Assembly: GCF_000003605.2 (NCBI RefSeq)
Contig: NW_003145789.1
Coordinates: 162,036-183,064, forward strand
From: Saccoglossus kowalevskii
Taxonomy: Eukaryota; Hemichordata; Enteropneusta; Harrimaniidae
DNA length: 21,029 nt
Direction: 5' to 3'
Made by a program: the position numbers and the translations under genes. The notes under the pieces were generated by a model. That model did no database searches, was not told where the DNA came from, and worked only from the letters and a program-made list of their open reading frames with translations. This document shows positions 8,501-17,073 of this stretch, one piece after another; positions within the stretch are counted from its first letter, which is position 1; the number at the start of each line of letters is the position of its first letter.

Positions 8501-11285
8501 ACTATCTAACTTGTGAATATTATCTGAAGTAGTCTCGATAGATGTTTTATACTCTTCCAGAATCCTAGGCCAGGAATGAAAACATTTACCAAAATCAATG
8601 AGCAAATGTTTTTTTTTTTATTTTTTTTTTTCAACATTGATATACAAAGTGTACTGATATTTTTGGTTTTCACAAAAGTTGCAAATTTCTTTTGTGTTTT
8701 TGAAAAAATTCTATCGAAATCTACTGTGATACCCTCTTTCCTAACTGGCCTAAAAAGTTAAAATTTGTGTGTGAGCTGCGCATATAGAACGCCCTAAACT
8801 TAATGGACAGATTACTTTCGTTTTCACTTCATATTACCTACTGTAAAATATTTTGTTATAATTTTCATGACTTATTCTCAAGCTTGAATTATAGTAAGGT
8901 AACCTTTTGAGTGCCCTCATATATGATTAGAGAAATTGCTTTTGTTTTTATTTTAAAAAATCTTTAAAAATGTTAACCTTAATCTACAGACCAATGATAG
9001 AAATGGTTATACCGTCATCATGTGATCCAACCATCGCACCACCCGGAAGTCATGTGATCTCTTTGTTTACACAGTATACTCCGTACACACTGAAAGATGG
9101 CAAAGAATGGGATGATACAATGAGAAATAATTATGCTGATAAAAGTATGTCATTATTATTGTTACCTATAAATGTAATAACATATGCTTATGTTGAGTGT
9201 GGCCGACGTTGAACACCAACATGGAAGATTTTATTTTATATTTTGTTTAGATTTTATTAAGTAGAAGGGATGGGTGACTGATATAGACACCATCATAAGC
9301 ATTTTACAATCTGTTTAGAACCCAAATATGTGACCAGATGCATTCATCTCATTTGTGTATTCACACATTTTTCATTCAAATTAAAATAAACAGGGTCTTT
9401 GTTCACTATGTTCTTTCACTAATTAGCGGTTGTATAAATGTTATCAAACTCTCCTATAATTATTGTATTTATTTATTTCAGTATTTGATGTTATTGAACA
9501 GTATGCTCCGGGTTTCAAGTCTAGCGTAGTTGGACGTGATATTCTCACTCCACCGGATTTGGAAAGAATATTTGGACTGACTGGAGGGGTAAGGCCAATT
9601 TGTTTTTGCTTTTTGCCCATAGGAAAATTGAAAAAAAAAGTGGTTTTCATTTTTGTATTTTGTATTATTCAGTACCTCAATGAAAAAATTTATGCAAACT
9701 TTTACAGGTAACATTTATTATGAAATACAGGCTTTCAAATACATTTATATGCTTTATACATACAATATCCTATTGCTTGTGCAATAAACATTTTCTCATT
9801 CTATCATGATGTGACACTGGTACACGAAACTGCAAAAAAACTTGTCATGTGGAGATTTTCATCTGACATGTGCAATGACATGAAGCTTTGGTAGGAGAAT
9901 ACATATTATAAACATTTAAATATTTTCTGACACGTAGTCTACAGTAGTTAAATTTATTTTGCATGTGTCTTTGGTGGATTTATATCGTATTTGTACATTT
10001 ATTGATATCACCAATTCTCAATTTTAAGATAATATTTATGCCATGTTCACCTATTCAACTACATGCCAGATTATTTGGATTTGGAGACGCAGGTAACCAG
10101 AGTGTTGCTGTAAATTTTTAATGTTCTGTAAATATATTTTTTGGTAAAATTTCTATCGATATTTCATATCTATTGCCCATAGAACTCAATCAGATTTTAC
10201 TTAAATTCTCTACTTTAAGTGTTCACTCATGTCCCTTTTCTTGTGGGCGTGTCCTTAGCAACTATGTGCATAGCACTAACACAGAAAACAGCATTTCCAT
10301 AGAACTGTAGTAACATAATTAGTGGTTTTAATGATTTTTGCAAATCATGGTTTAGTGTAGACCGCTATATGAAGACGATTTAACACCTTATGTTTTCTTT
10401 CAGAACATCTTTCATGGTGCTATGTCATTAGACCAGTTGTATCTTGCAAGACCCAGTTACAGATCACCCATTGCTGGCCTCTATCTTTGTGGTAGTGGAG
10501 GCCATCCAGGTAAATATTAATATGGAGCATATTTATCATCTAAAAAAAAGACCGTTGTGTTGAACGTGGTATTGACAGGGTGTTTCAATGGCCAAACAAA
10601 ATCATATTTGAATGATGCAGTATACAATAATATGATAAAACCCCACACCCTCCCTGTGGCTTTCGTTGCGTATTTTCACGAGTAATGTGGTACAGCAGCA
10701 TACACCGCATCTTGAGTGAAAATAACTTCCATACGTAACGAAAGCCACAGGGAGGGTGTGGGGTTCTGTTATTATTACATGTTCCATATTTGATTATTTC
10801 ATATTAAAGAAAGAACATGCAACAAACCGGTATGGAATTTAGGTCACAGGACCCCAATGCGCATTCATATGTTCCAAGATAGTGTTACGCCCTAGCAACG
10901 TGTATCAGTGTAGAACGCGTGTCACTGTCCGTGTGAAAATAAAATAATCAGACATCTAATGAGTCACTGTCCAAATAAAGACAATTAATATACTACATTG
11001 TAGTAACAAATAAGGTGCATAGTAAATTACCAGCCTGTGATTACACGTGTAACTTTCTACCATCTTCAGACATAGCTATGTTACCAAATATGGCAGAAGT
11101 TCAAGACAGAACACATAAACCCATGTTGAAGTGTATGCTCAAACCCAGAAATGACAACACCAATAGATTATCCAGTTGTTTTCCATTGTTCAAAACTTGT
11201 GTATTTTTCTTTTTCTTAAGGTGGTGGTGTAATGGGAGCTCCAGGAAAAAACGCAGCAATGACTGCACTACAAGACATGAAATAG
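3731..11285 (+). CDS. PYROXD2: Pyridine nucleotide-disulfide oxidoreductase domain-containing protein 2 (complete gene)
   Basis: A flavin-dependent amine-oxidase/phytoene-desaturase-like oxidoreductase. The family is reported in mitochondria, and its substrate is not firmly established. Thirteen coding exons join without a frame break: 3731-3892, 4986-5079, 5522-5595, 5834-5974, 6477-6630, 6737-6896, 7111-7252, 7800-8007, 8334-8490, 8990-9144, 9482-9588, 10404-10509 and 11221-11285. They total 1725 nt, or 574 residues plus TAG, close to the vertebrate length of about 580. All introns are GT-AG. The start at 3731 gives a basic N-terminus without acidic residues before D34, as expected for mitochondrial import. 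Similarity to vertebrate PYROXD2 as I remember it continues through every exon, so the gene looks intact. Confidence 0.95.
4021..4042. repeat. ATT trinucleotide microsatellite
   Basis: About seven uninterrupted ATT units in PYROXD2 intron 1. Confidence 0.95.
4136..4201. repeat. Hairpin with 17-bp perfect arms
   Basis: Left arm CCATCTGTTTCTCTGCT at 4136-4152, exact reverse complement at 4185-4201. An inner 7-bp stem, CCAAAAA (4159-4165) with TTTTTGG (4177-4183), extends the fold across a small asymmetric internal loop and leaves an 11-nt terminal loop. It could be a small foldback element or an intronic RNA hairpin. Confidence 0.85.
5080..5521 (+). other. PYROXD2 intron 2
   Basis: Intron of 442 nt, AT-rich, with a purine-rich A/G tract around 5349-5377. 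Nothing else seen. Confidence 0.85.
5834..7252 (+). CDS. PYROXD2: PYROXD2 exons 4-7: central domain
   Basis: Exon 4 (47 codons), exon 5 (51 codons plus 1 nt), exon 6 (160 nt) and exon 7 (142 nt). Key stretches are [20 protein letters not shown] in exon 6, and [20 protein letters not shown] followed by a glycine-rich segment ([10 protein letters not shown]) across exons 6 and 7. These are the best conserved parts of the family and make PYROXD2 more likely than a bacterial-type phytoene desaturase. Intron 5 is only 106 nt (6631-6736). Confidence 0.95.
5975..6476 (+). other. PYROXD2 intron 4
   Basis: Intron of 502 nt with T-rich and A-rich runs around 6050-6180. The minus-strand frame at 6238-6438 shows no similarity I recognise. 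Nothing else seen. Confidence 0.85.
7253..7799 (+). other. PYROXD2 intron 7
   Basis: Intron of 547 nt. Its right half is occupied by an inverted-repeat element (7635-7770) that is much more GC-rich than the surrounding intron. Confidence 0.85.
7635..7770. mobile_element. MITE-like inverted-repeat element, 136 bp
   Basis: The ends are TTAAAGCG (7635-7642) and CGCTTTAA (7763-7770). The inverted repeats run inward for about 30 bp with a few mismatches and share TCACCTGCGCA at their inner part. There is no coding capacity. Both ends show TTAA, which could be a TTAA target-site duplication (piggyBac-type) or, with the outer bases, an AAT duplication. The arm contains TGCGCACGCGCG (7657-7668), which fits the NRF-1 consensus. 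No second copy is in the window, so calling it mobile is inference. Confidence 0.6.
7800..9588 (+). CDS. PYROXD2: PYROXD2 exons 8-11: substrate-domain strands and helices
   Basis: Exon 8 (208 nt) begins [11 protein letters not shown] and ends SPVTKIN. Exon 9 (157 nt) holds VAVDRLPNF and CTIHLNCES. Exon 10 (155 nt) holds [20 protein letters not shown] and a [11 protein letters not shown] stretch. Exon 11 (107 nt) holds [20 protein letters not shown]. Every junction keeps frame: phase 1 after exon 8, phase 2 after exon 9, phase 1 after exon 10, phase 0 after exon 11. Conserved residues are intact and no stop interrupts the joined frame. Confidence 0.95.
8008..8333 (+). other. PYROXD2 intron 8
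   Basis: Intron of 326 nt, AT-rich. Nothing else seen. Confidence 0.85.
8491..8989 (+). other. PYROXD2 intron 9
   Basis: Intron of 499 nt with two long T runs around 8609-8630. Nothing else seen. Confidence 0.85.
9145..9481 (+). other. PYROXD2 intron 10
   Basis: Intron of 337 nt. Nothing beyond splice signals. Confidence 0.85.
9589..10403 (+). other. PYROXD2 intron 11
   Basis: Intron of 815 nt between GGG/GTAAGG and TTTCTTTCAG. Overlapping chance frames occur on both strands near 9444-9714. No repeat or RNA gene recognised. Confidence 0.85.
10404..11285 (+). CDS. PYROXD2: PYROXD2 exons 12-13: C-terminal FAD-contact segment and stop
   Basis: Exon 12 (106 nt) encodes [17 protein letters not shown], then [12 protein letters not shown] (about residues 543-554). 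Exon 13 (65 nt) continues [13 protein letters not shown] and ends at TAG 11283-11285. In this flavoprotein class the C-terminal LCGSG...GGG...G.NAA motif packs against the FAD. Compared with my memory of the human protein, the loop between the LARP motif and GLYLCG is shorter by about five residues. The acceptor of exon 13 is TTCTTAAG (AAG, less common than CAG). Confidence 0.93.
10510..11220 (+). other. PYROXD2 intron 12
   Basis: Intron of 711 nt that carries the 29-bp-arm foldback at 10639-10765. The 107-codon frame at 11015-11338 runs through the end of this intron into exon 13 in the wrong frame and is not a gene. Confidence 0.85.
10639..10765. mobile_element. MITE-like foldback with 29-bp perfect arms
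   Basis: Left arm 10639-10667 begins AACCCCACACCCTCCCTGTG. Its exact reverse complement is at 10737-10765, with a 69-nt loop. Similarity continues more loosely inward (a CGTAT...TTTTCAC stretch on both sides) and outward (ATAATA-rich flanks), so the original inverted repeats were probably longer. No open frame could encode a transposase. The perfect arms suggest a young non-autonomous element or selection for pairing. Confidence 0.65.
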
Positions 11286-11498
11286 ATCACGCTGTACCAA
11301 AACAATATCGATATCATAATCTGTTGGACATTTTTTAACCAGAATCAGCATTTTAAAATGTAAAATGTTTAATTTTCAAGAGAGAATATTTAACAAAATT
11401 ATTTTATGCCATATATATGAATTGTAAATAATTTGTTCCCAATAATCAAAAACATAGTGTACAAATTGCAACCTTGTGTTCATAGATACCTTGGCAGG

Positions 11499-11504
11499 AA
11501 TAAA
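11499..11504 (+). terminator. PYROXD2: Likely PYROXD2 polyadenylation signal
   Basis: AATAAA lies about 215 nt after the stop codon and is the first canonical hexamer I find in the 3' flank. A further AATAAA lies near 11813. Confidence 0.55.
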
Positions 11505-13034
11505 TAAGATGGTGCGATAAAGGTGTTGGAATTTTAACATGCGGAAAATGATTACAGCCAGTTTCAAATGTTACACAAAAGGATTGTGAGTGCTTTGAAG
11601 TCAGAAATATATTTGAAAAATAATTTATACTGCACAACAAAACAACATATCAGGTTACAGCAGATCTTAGAAAGTACCCTTAGTGTAATAACATGCGTCT
11701 CAAGTAGAATTCCCTTAACTTCCATGTATTTCCATGTTTGCTTTTTTTAAACTAAACTTTCATCTGTATCTTTTAACAAATGTACATCCGAAATTAAACT
11801 TGATAGACTCCAAATAAATTAAGTAATAAAAGTAAACAAGTAATTTTCAATGATATATTCCATGTTAATTTTTTAAGTGACTGTGTTAATTATAAACAAT
11901 GAAAAATGTTGATATATTAGAATTAAATATCAAGAAAAGTATTCAGCATGTTAACAATATGATTTTTAATATAATATACCATAGTACCTTACCTTGGTTT
12001 TGTTCAGTCAAATTGACAACTCGTTGGAATAAGTTTTTCATATCATACAAAACCGTATAATCTACACATAAACCATTTGGAAATTTGGAATTAAACAGCA
12101 AAACAAAACATGTAATTTTCATGCCAAGTTTGAATGAAAATTGACCCTGGCATGCCATTTGTGGGACAAAAATGGCCAGCAGTCGGTAAAATCAAAACAC
12201 AAATTAAAGTGTGTAGGTATACTATCATGCCTTGCCTTTGTACCTACTCTCATCAACATAAACTAATCAACTAAAATGGCCAACGAACATTTGTCCCGTA
12301 ACAGTATGTTAGTGCCATGTAACAATTTGTGTGAATTGATGTGTGTACAGGAATGAAATATCAGAACTAGGACAATTACACAGTATTCTATAAAACATTA
12401 TGATAGCCAGTCAGTTGCATGCCTACAGATTCACTATGGTCTAAATTTGAATTCAATCAATTAATGAGTATTATATAACATGTGTGATATAAAGTTCAAA
12501 CTTGACTCATCCAGGCTTGTACAGGATAAGGCTGTGGAACTGCATTTATTTCAAGGTGACTGCGAGTCAGCCATTTTGGATTTGATGGTAAAATAGATGT
12601 GCTTTTGTCCAATGTATGTTGTATGTGTGAACTTTATATATGCTGGAGATGTGAATCCAAAACCAGACATGAAAAATAAGATGTCATCAAGGTTCCATTT
12701 CGTTCAATGTTTGAACAAAGTTTAAACAGAACGCAGGATTTAGATCCAGTTCCCATGTATTTAGAACCCAAATGTGATGAAATAGACGTGCTCTTATCGG
12801 TCAAGCTAAGCATTTGTAGTTTTTATAGATAATAGAGTTGTCATGGTACTTTACTTCCTCACAGGGATGAATCACCCCATATGGGGTTTTTCATATGGTG
12901 GCCAACCAAGCACAGGGTCATGAATAAAATGGTCAGTAGTTTCTGACTGCCCAACTTTATTCTCAGTTTCTAGTTTTTTGATAATTCATTTAACATTCAA
13001 GCTAAGTATTTATTTAAACAATAAGGCAGAGGTG

Positions 13035-13037
<3 letters not shown>

Positions 13038-13072
<35 letters not shown>
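13038..13072. repeat. AT dinucleotide microsatellite
   Basis: About 17 uninterrupted AT units in the intergenic spacer, likely polymorphic in length. Confidence 0.97.
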
Positions 13073-13075
<3 letters not shown>

Positions 13076-14279
13076 GCTGTTAATCATGCTACAAATCCGA
13101 AAGAACTTAAAGTAGTGAAGTTTTGAAACCTGTGACCTGCAACGCCCCTGTTTTATTTAAGAGGCGGATTCGTCAAAATTGGCTGGGAAACAAATCAAGC
13201 AAACCAGGCATTCCATACTTTAAGCCATAATTGACAGAATTATTATTCAGTTCAATGGCATTAGAGACTATAATGTGCATACATGTATGTCCTATATACC
13301 GAAGTCTGATAGATATAAATGCATCCATGGACGTGAATCAGCTAATGCCTCATTTTCAGAGTGCCATCGAAAGGGGACTAACACATTTAACAATATTACA
13401 TGTACATTACAGCATTATTACTTATGTACACATTTTTCACTGAATTGGGCAATATATTAGTGAGGAATTGGCATAGAAATGAATGAAAACAAACACCTTT
13501 TTTTGTTTAATATTGAAAAAAAAAAAATATGTGCACCTGTAAATCAATCTGCATGACCCTTTATAGATTATAGCAGTGACTACAAAACCCTTCAAAATAA
13601 AGAATATATATATTAATTATTTTCCTTGCCAACATAATTATCTGGTAAAGCTCTACGCTATATTTTAGACTTATTGTCGAATAGGAAATCTAATTGATTT
13701 GGGAGGATTCAGAAACTCAAGAACCTCATCAGTCATGGTCTTACCTTATCTAATTATTTTTCTCCTTTCAGTGGATTCGGTGAACTAATTAATAGTGGAG
13801 TGGAAACTGATACTGTGCAATCGGCAGTTTGAGCCTAAATTGTTTTGAAGTTCAAGAAAATGCTTTAAATTAAATGCTGGTTATTCAAGCGAGCAATAGC
13901 CTTCACAAAAATGCCTTCAATTTTTTTAGGAAGTGCATTTGGTGCACTATTGGCCAGTCGGTCTGTAAATCATGCGATTCAAGACTGACCAGAAGTGTAG
14001 CATTAAATCTCATAATCTGTTTTTTCCTAGAACCACAATAGCTTAGTCGTTTTAAGCTCTACAGTTTTTGAACTGATTTCCTGGCCATGATTTTTCAACG
14101 GTTGAAATCTGCCTTTTCAACCATATCTCAACTAAAGTGGCAGCACAGTCACTCTACTTCTGTGGTGGCAGTCTTAGTAATTCCAACACTTGTTAGTGTC
14201 AGCCATTTATGAACATTGTGCTTGGACAGGTGCGGTGTCAAAGTGCGAAATTCCAAATGAGAAAAAGTTGGCCAAACCA

Positions 14280-14355
14280 CTACTTTTGTATTGTAAGTCA
14301 GTACCTCTCATCCCCAAATCTGCAGGATTTTGTTGGCATAACAATACAAAAGTAG
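14280..14355. repeat. Perfect 15-bp inverted repeat
   Basis: CTACTTTTGTATTGT at 14280-14294 pairs exactly with ACAATACAAAAGTAG at 14341-14355 across a 46-nt loop. No coding capacity. It may be the remains of a small foldback element. Confidence 0.8.
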
Positions 14356-14664
14356 ATGTCTCAAAAACACATCTGCACTGAATGGAGCTTTTAGTGTTTA
14401 AGCAAATGTACCTTTGACTGATAGCAATGGGGCGAATCAGAACGTGCATTTATTTTGCATATTCGTTGTCTTAATCACACCTTGTAGATGGGCTATTAGT
14501 GCAACAGCTACACTCATGGTCAGCATTTTGTATACGCAACTGTCTTCGGTCTCACGGCGTTACAGAATGCACTATTTGCATAGTTAACATCCAATCCAGT
14601 GGACCCACACCAAGTTACCTCCCTTGCAAAAAACGCCACAAACAAACAATATTTACATCCTCTT

Positions 14665-14670
14665 TTTAAT
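14665..14670 (-). terminator. RPL26: Likely RPL26 polyadenylation signal (ATTAAA)
   Basis: ATTAAA on the minus strand about 33 nt after the TAA stop. This would give the very short 3' UTR usual for ribosomal protein mRNAs. Confidence 0.65.
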
Positions 14671-14702
14671 GTTGACAAAAAAAGAAAATGTACATGTCAA
14701 TT

Positions 14703-16387
14703 TTAATCGGTCGCCATGGCAACAGATTCTTCTGTGTGTTTTCCTTTTGTTTTATCTGCTGCAACTCTTGATGCTGCTTTCTTTTCTAGGATCTTCTTTC
14801 TGTCTTTGTCCAATTTAAGCTTCACGATCACGACCTGCAGACACAAATATATGTATCAGTTGTACAGGTTATGATTCATCACTTCAAAGTTTAAATGTGT
14901 TCCATTATATTGTACACAGAAGATCTCATTTCTTACCTTACTTGGATGTATACCAACATAAACAGAGGCACCATTTGCTTTTTCACGCTGGATTCTTTCA
15001 ATGTATACAACCATCTTTTTACGATAAACTTGCACAACTTTACCAACCTGCTGACCTTTGTAATGTCCACGAGTTACCTATGAACAAAACATAGTATTTT
15101 GAGTGCCTAGAAAATACAGTCACTGCTGATAAGACTCCCAGTTTCTCGACCAAATTTGTTATGGACAAACAAAAATGATGTAGCATGTAGGATCAATATA
15201 AAGAATATCTGTAATTCTCAATACAGGGGCAATTGCCATCGATGACTAAGGTTCAAGGACTGGGCATGCCAACAGGGCTAGACACTAAGGGTAGTTTTCT
15301 TATAGCTCGGGACAACAAGTACAGCAAAGTTTGTTAGAGCACTATATTAATTTTTTTATACAAATATGATGCGAGGTGAGGTAAGACGAGGTTTTACAGC
15401 CCATAGCAACATATTAATCTCACTGCTTCTAGGAGGCAGTCTTAATTTTGTCAATCTCGCAAAAACTGTTTGACAAGGTTATATGAAGCATTGCCTGAAC
15501 AAGTATCATTTGCACCACATTCTCAAATCTGGGTCTAGAGCATAGGTTGCTTTGGCTCATAAGCCTTCATGGTTGCTGATTTTCATTTTTTATTTGGTAT
15601 ACACATTGATGGCTCTATTGCGACTTACAACAGAATAAGACCAAGTTTATGTCAAATAAGTGAAAGGAAATGAATAAAATTTATTTCACCAAAAACAAAA
15701 CATTAATGTAGAAATAAAAAATCAGTTCCATGTCGCAACAGAAATAATGGAACTATAGCAGGGGCTAAAGTGCAGATATTGTAGACAGTGGATAAACTAC
15801 ATGATTTACTGAAGATGTGTGCAACACATGAAGCTTGGTCCAGAGTTTTTGTATCAATATTTCCCTTAAAATTGTTCAAATAAAGGGTCACCAATCATCA
15901 AAACTGACACATGCCAACACCCAAGGCAAAGTTTAGGGGATCGTGAGATAGGTCTGTCTTTAGGAATCAGTTCATTACACAAACTAAAATCTAAGACGTG
16001 CTGGTTGATTGTATGAAATTTAAGTGAGCAACAAACTAACTGCCTCGGTACCCAAGAAGTTTGCCTTAGTGCCTTAGAAAAATACAAAATATTTGTGCAA
16101 TTGAATCAAATTTTGAAAATGGACACTCAACCTTAGTATGGTGACTTCCATTCCTTATCCATTTTACAGGAAAGTCTAAATCCAACCCTCGTGTATGCAT
16201 ATCACCAATGTATACTTACTTGCACTTCATCGTCTTTTCTGATTGGTACACTTCTTACATTGTATTTCTGTTTAAGTTCCTTAGATAGTGGAGAACTCAT
16301 CAACTTTCTCCTTACGTGAGAAGGGGCATTGAAGTGTCGCTTACGATTTTTCCTCCTGGAGGAAGTCGTAAATGGGTTTCGCTTCAT
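14703..16387 (-). CDS. RPL26: 60S ribosomal protein L26 (uL24), complete gene
   Basis: Structural protein of the large ribosomal subunit that contacts rRNA near the exit tunnel. Coding exons on the minus strand are 16387-16220 (56 codons), 15077-14937 (47 codons) and 14834-14703 (43 codons plus TAA). All introns have phase 0 and GT-AG ends. The 146-residue product matches the family length of about 145. It begins [20 protein letters not shown], contains [20 protein letters not shown] (31-50), and then a KOW-type segment [20 protein letters not shown] (51-70). The [20 protein letters not shown] stretch spans the last junction. The C-terminal tail is Lys-rich and divergent, as usual. An upstream in-frame ATG exists 18 nt earlier, but it lies in the intron before the acceptor at 16400-16402. 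Confidence 0.97.
15078..16219 (-). other. RPL26 intron between coding exons 1 and 2
   Basis: Intron of 1142 nt. I looked for an intronic snoRNA, common in ribosomal protein genes, and found no convincing C/D-box pair. It contains a GAGGTGAGGT-type segment (15371-15460) that may be a decayed dispersed repeat. The minus-strand frames at 15703-16087 are chance. Confidence 0.75.
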
Positions 16388-16399
16388 AGTTACACACAG

Positions 16400-16798
16400 C
16401 TGCAAACGAAATGTACGTTCACGTTAAAGACTAGTAACTAATACAAATATGAAACAACTAGTTTAAAACAAGCCACTCTATGCTTCGTTCATACACGCAA
16501 AGTGGTTGTTCTTCCAGAAGAGAATACATTTTTTGCGAAACCACGATATACCTAAACACGAAGAATTGTGTGTTTAGTATCTATCCTTCGTTGGTCATCC
16601 ATTTTGTCTGCTGTTATGATGGGCGAAAACTGAGATTGACATCTATTTACGATGCACTGTCTTAAACTTTATTGTAAAATAATTAACACATTAGTGAGTT
16701 CGGAAACATGGCTTCAATTTGCAGGACGTACGTGGTAAGATGGTAAGTATTTCACGCGATTCAAGTCGATGATTATGAGGATGCAATGTTAACCATAC
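16400..16798 (-). other. RPL26 5' UTR intron
   Basis: The sequence just before the start codon has an acceptor (TTTGCAG, 16400-16402) placing 12 nt of 5' UTR in the coding exon. A donor, GTATGG, begins at 16798 reading leftward after the proposed first exon. An intron directly before the ATG is typical of ribosomal protein genes. On the plus strand the same interval holds ATG 16708 followed by two strong donors. Confidence 0.6.
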
Positions 16799-16827
16799 CT
16801 ACTCGCGACAAGATGGCAGCCGAAAAG
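16799..16827 (-). promoter_or_regulatory. RPL26: Likely RPL26 non-coding first exon with TOP cap site and YY1-like motif
   Basis: On the minus strand the sequence CTTTTCGGCTGCCATCTTG starts at 16827, followed by TCGCGAGTAG and a GTATGG donor. A cytidine followed by pyrimidines is the 5' TOP signature that couples ribosomal protein mRNA translation to mTOR signalling. GCTGCCATCTTG is the reverse complement of the YY1-type element seen just downstream of TOP cap sites in animal ribosomal protein promoters. The exact cap nucleotide is inferred. Confidence 0.6.
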
Positions 16828-17073
16828 ACCCACATACGGGCACTTTTGTACTCCCTAGCATAGAAATATTGTGACTTTGCCATGCTTTACGAAAAGCCAA
16901 TGCATCTCTAAAATGACTTATAACTTAATTTCGTATCACAAAGTACATTTACATAAAATTAATTATTAACTGTGATATTCTGAGGCTCATTCAGCGAACG
17001 ATATGTTATGTTGACGTAATTGTTAACATTGACCTTTAAAGCGGCCATATGTGACCCATTTTTATACCACAAA
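16828..17073. promoter_or_regulatory. Bidirectional promoter of RPL26 and ACADSB
   Basis: Only about 246 nt separate the inferred RPL26 cap site from the ACADSB start codon. The interval has a TGACCTTTA element (17030-17038), the reverse complement of TAAAGGTCA, which fits an ERR-type extended half site. A second half site, TGACCC, is at 17052-17057. No TATA box in a usable position is obvious for either gene. Confidence 0.6.

Larger units (their letters stand above)
11286..14702. other. Convergent intergenic region between PYROXD2 and RPL26
   Basis: About 3.4 kb with no gene I can support. It holds the 3' UTRs at both ends, an AT dinucleotide microsatellite (13038-13072), a 12-bp perfect palindrome CCCCATATGGGG (12875-12886), and a 15-bp perfect inverted repeat (14280-14294 with 14341-14355). 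The many 60-80-codon frames lack any domain. The stretch from about 13790 to 14450 is less AT-rich and may be decayed repeat material. Confidence 0.7.

Noticed and set aside
11015..11338. 107-codon frame overlapping the end of PYROXD2
   Set aside because: It reads intron 12 and exon 13 in a frame different from the conserved [12 protein letters not shown] reading. Not a separate gene.
12131..12310. Loose inverted similarity GGGACAAA...TGGCCA around 12160 and 12270-12295
   Set aside because: Matches are short and interrupted, and no clean terminal repeat or target duplication can be defined.
13231..13460. Overlapping 61-70-codon frames in the spacer
   Set aside because: No recognisable domain, no start or splice context, and two frames compete over the same bases.
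14039..14110. tRNA or SINE A-box-like TAGCTTAGTCG
   Set aside because: No acceptable B box (GGTTCGANTCC-like) follows at the right distance and no cloverleaf closes. At most a decayed SINE remnant.
14855..14881. C-box-like GTGATGA (minus strand) with a CTGA nearby in the short RPL26 intron
   Set aside because: The two boxes are only about 20 nt apart, with no room for a guide region, so this is not a C/D snoRNA.
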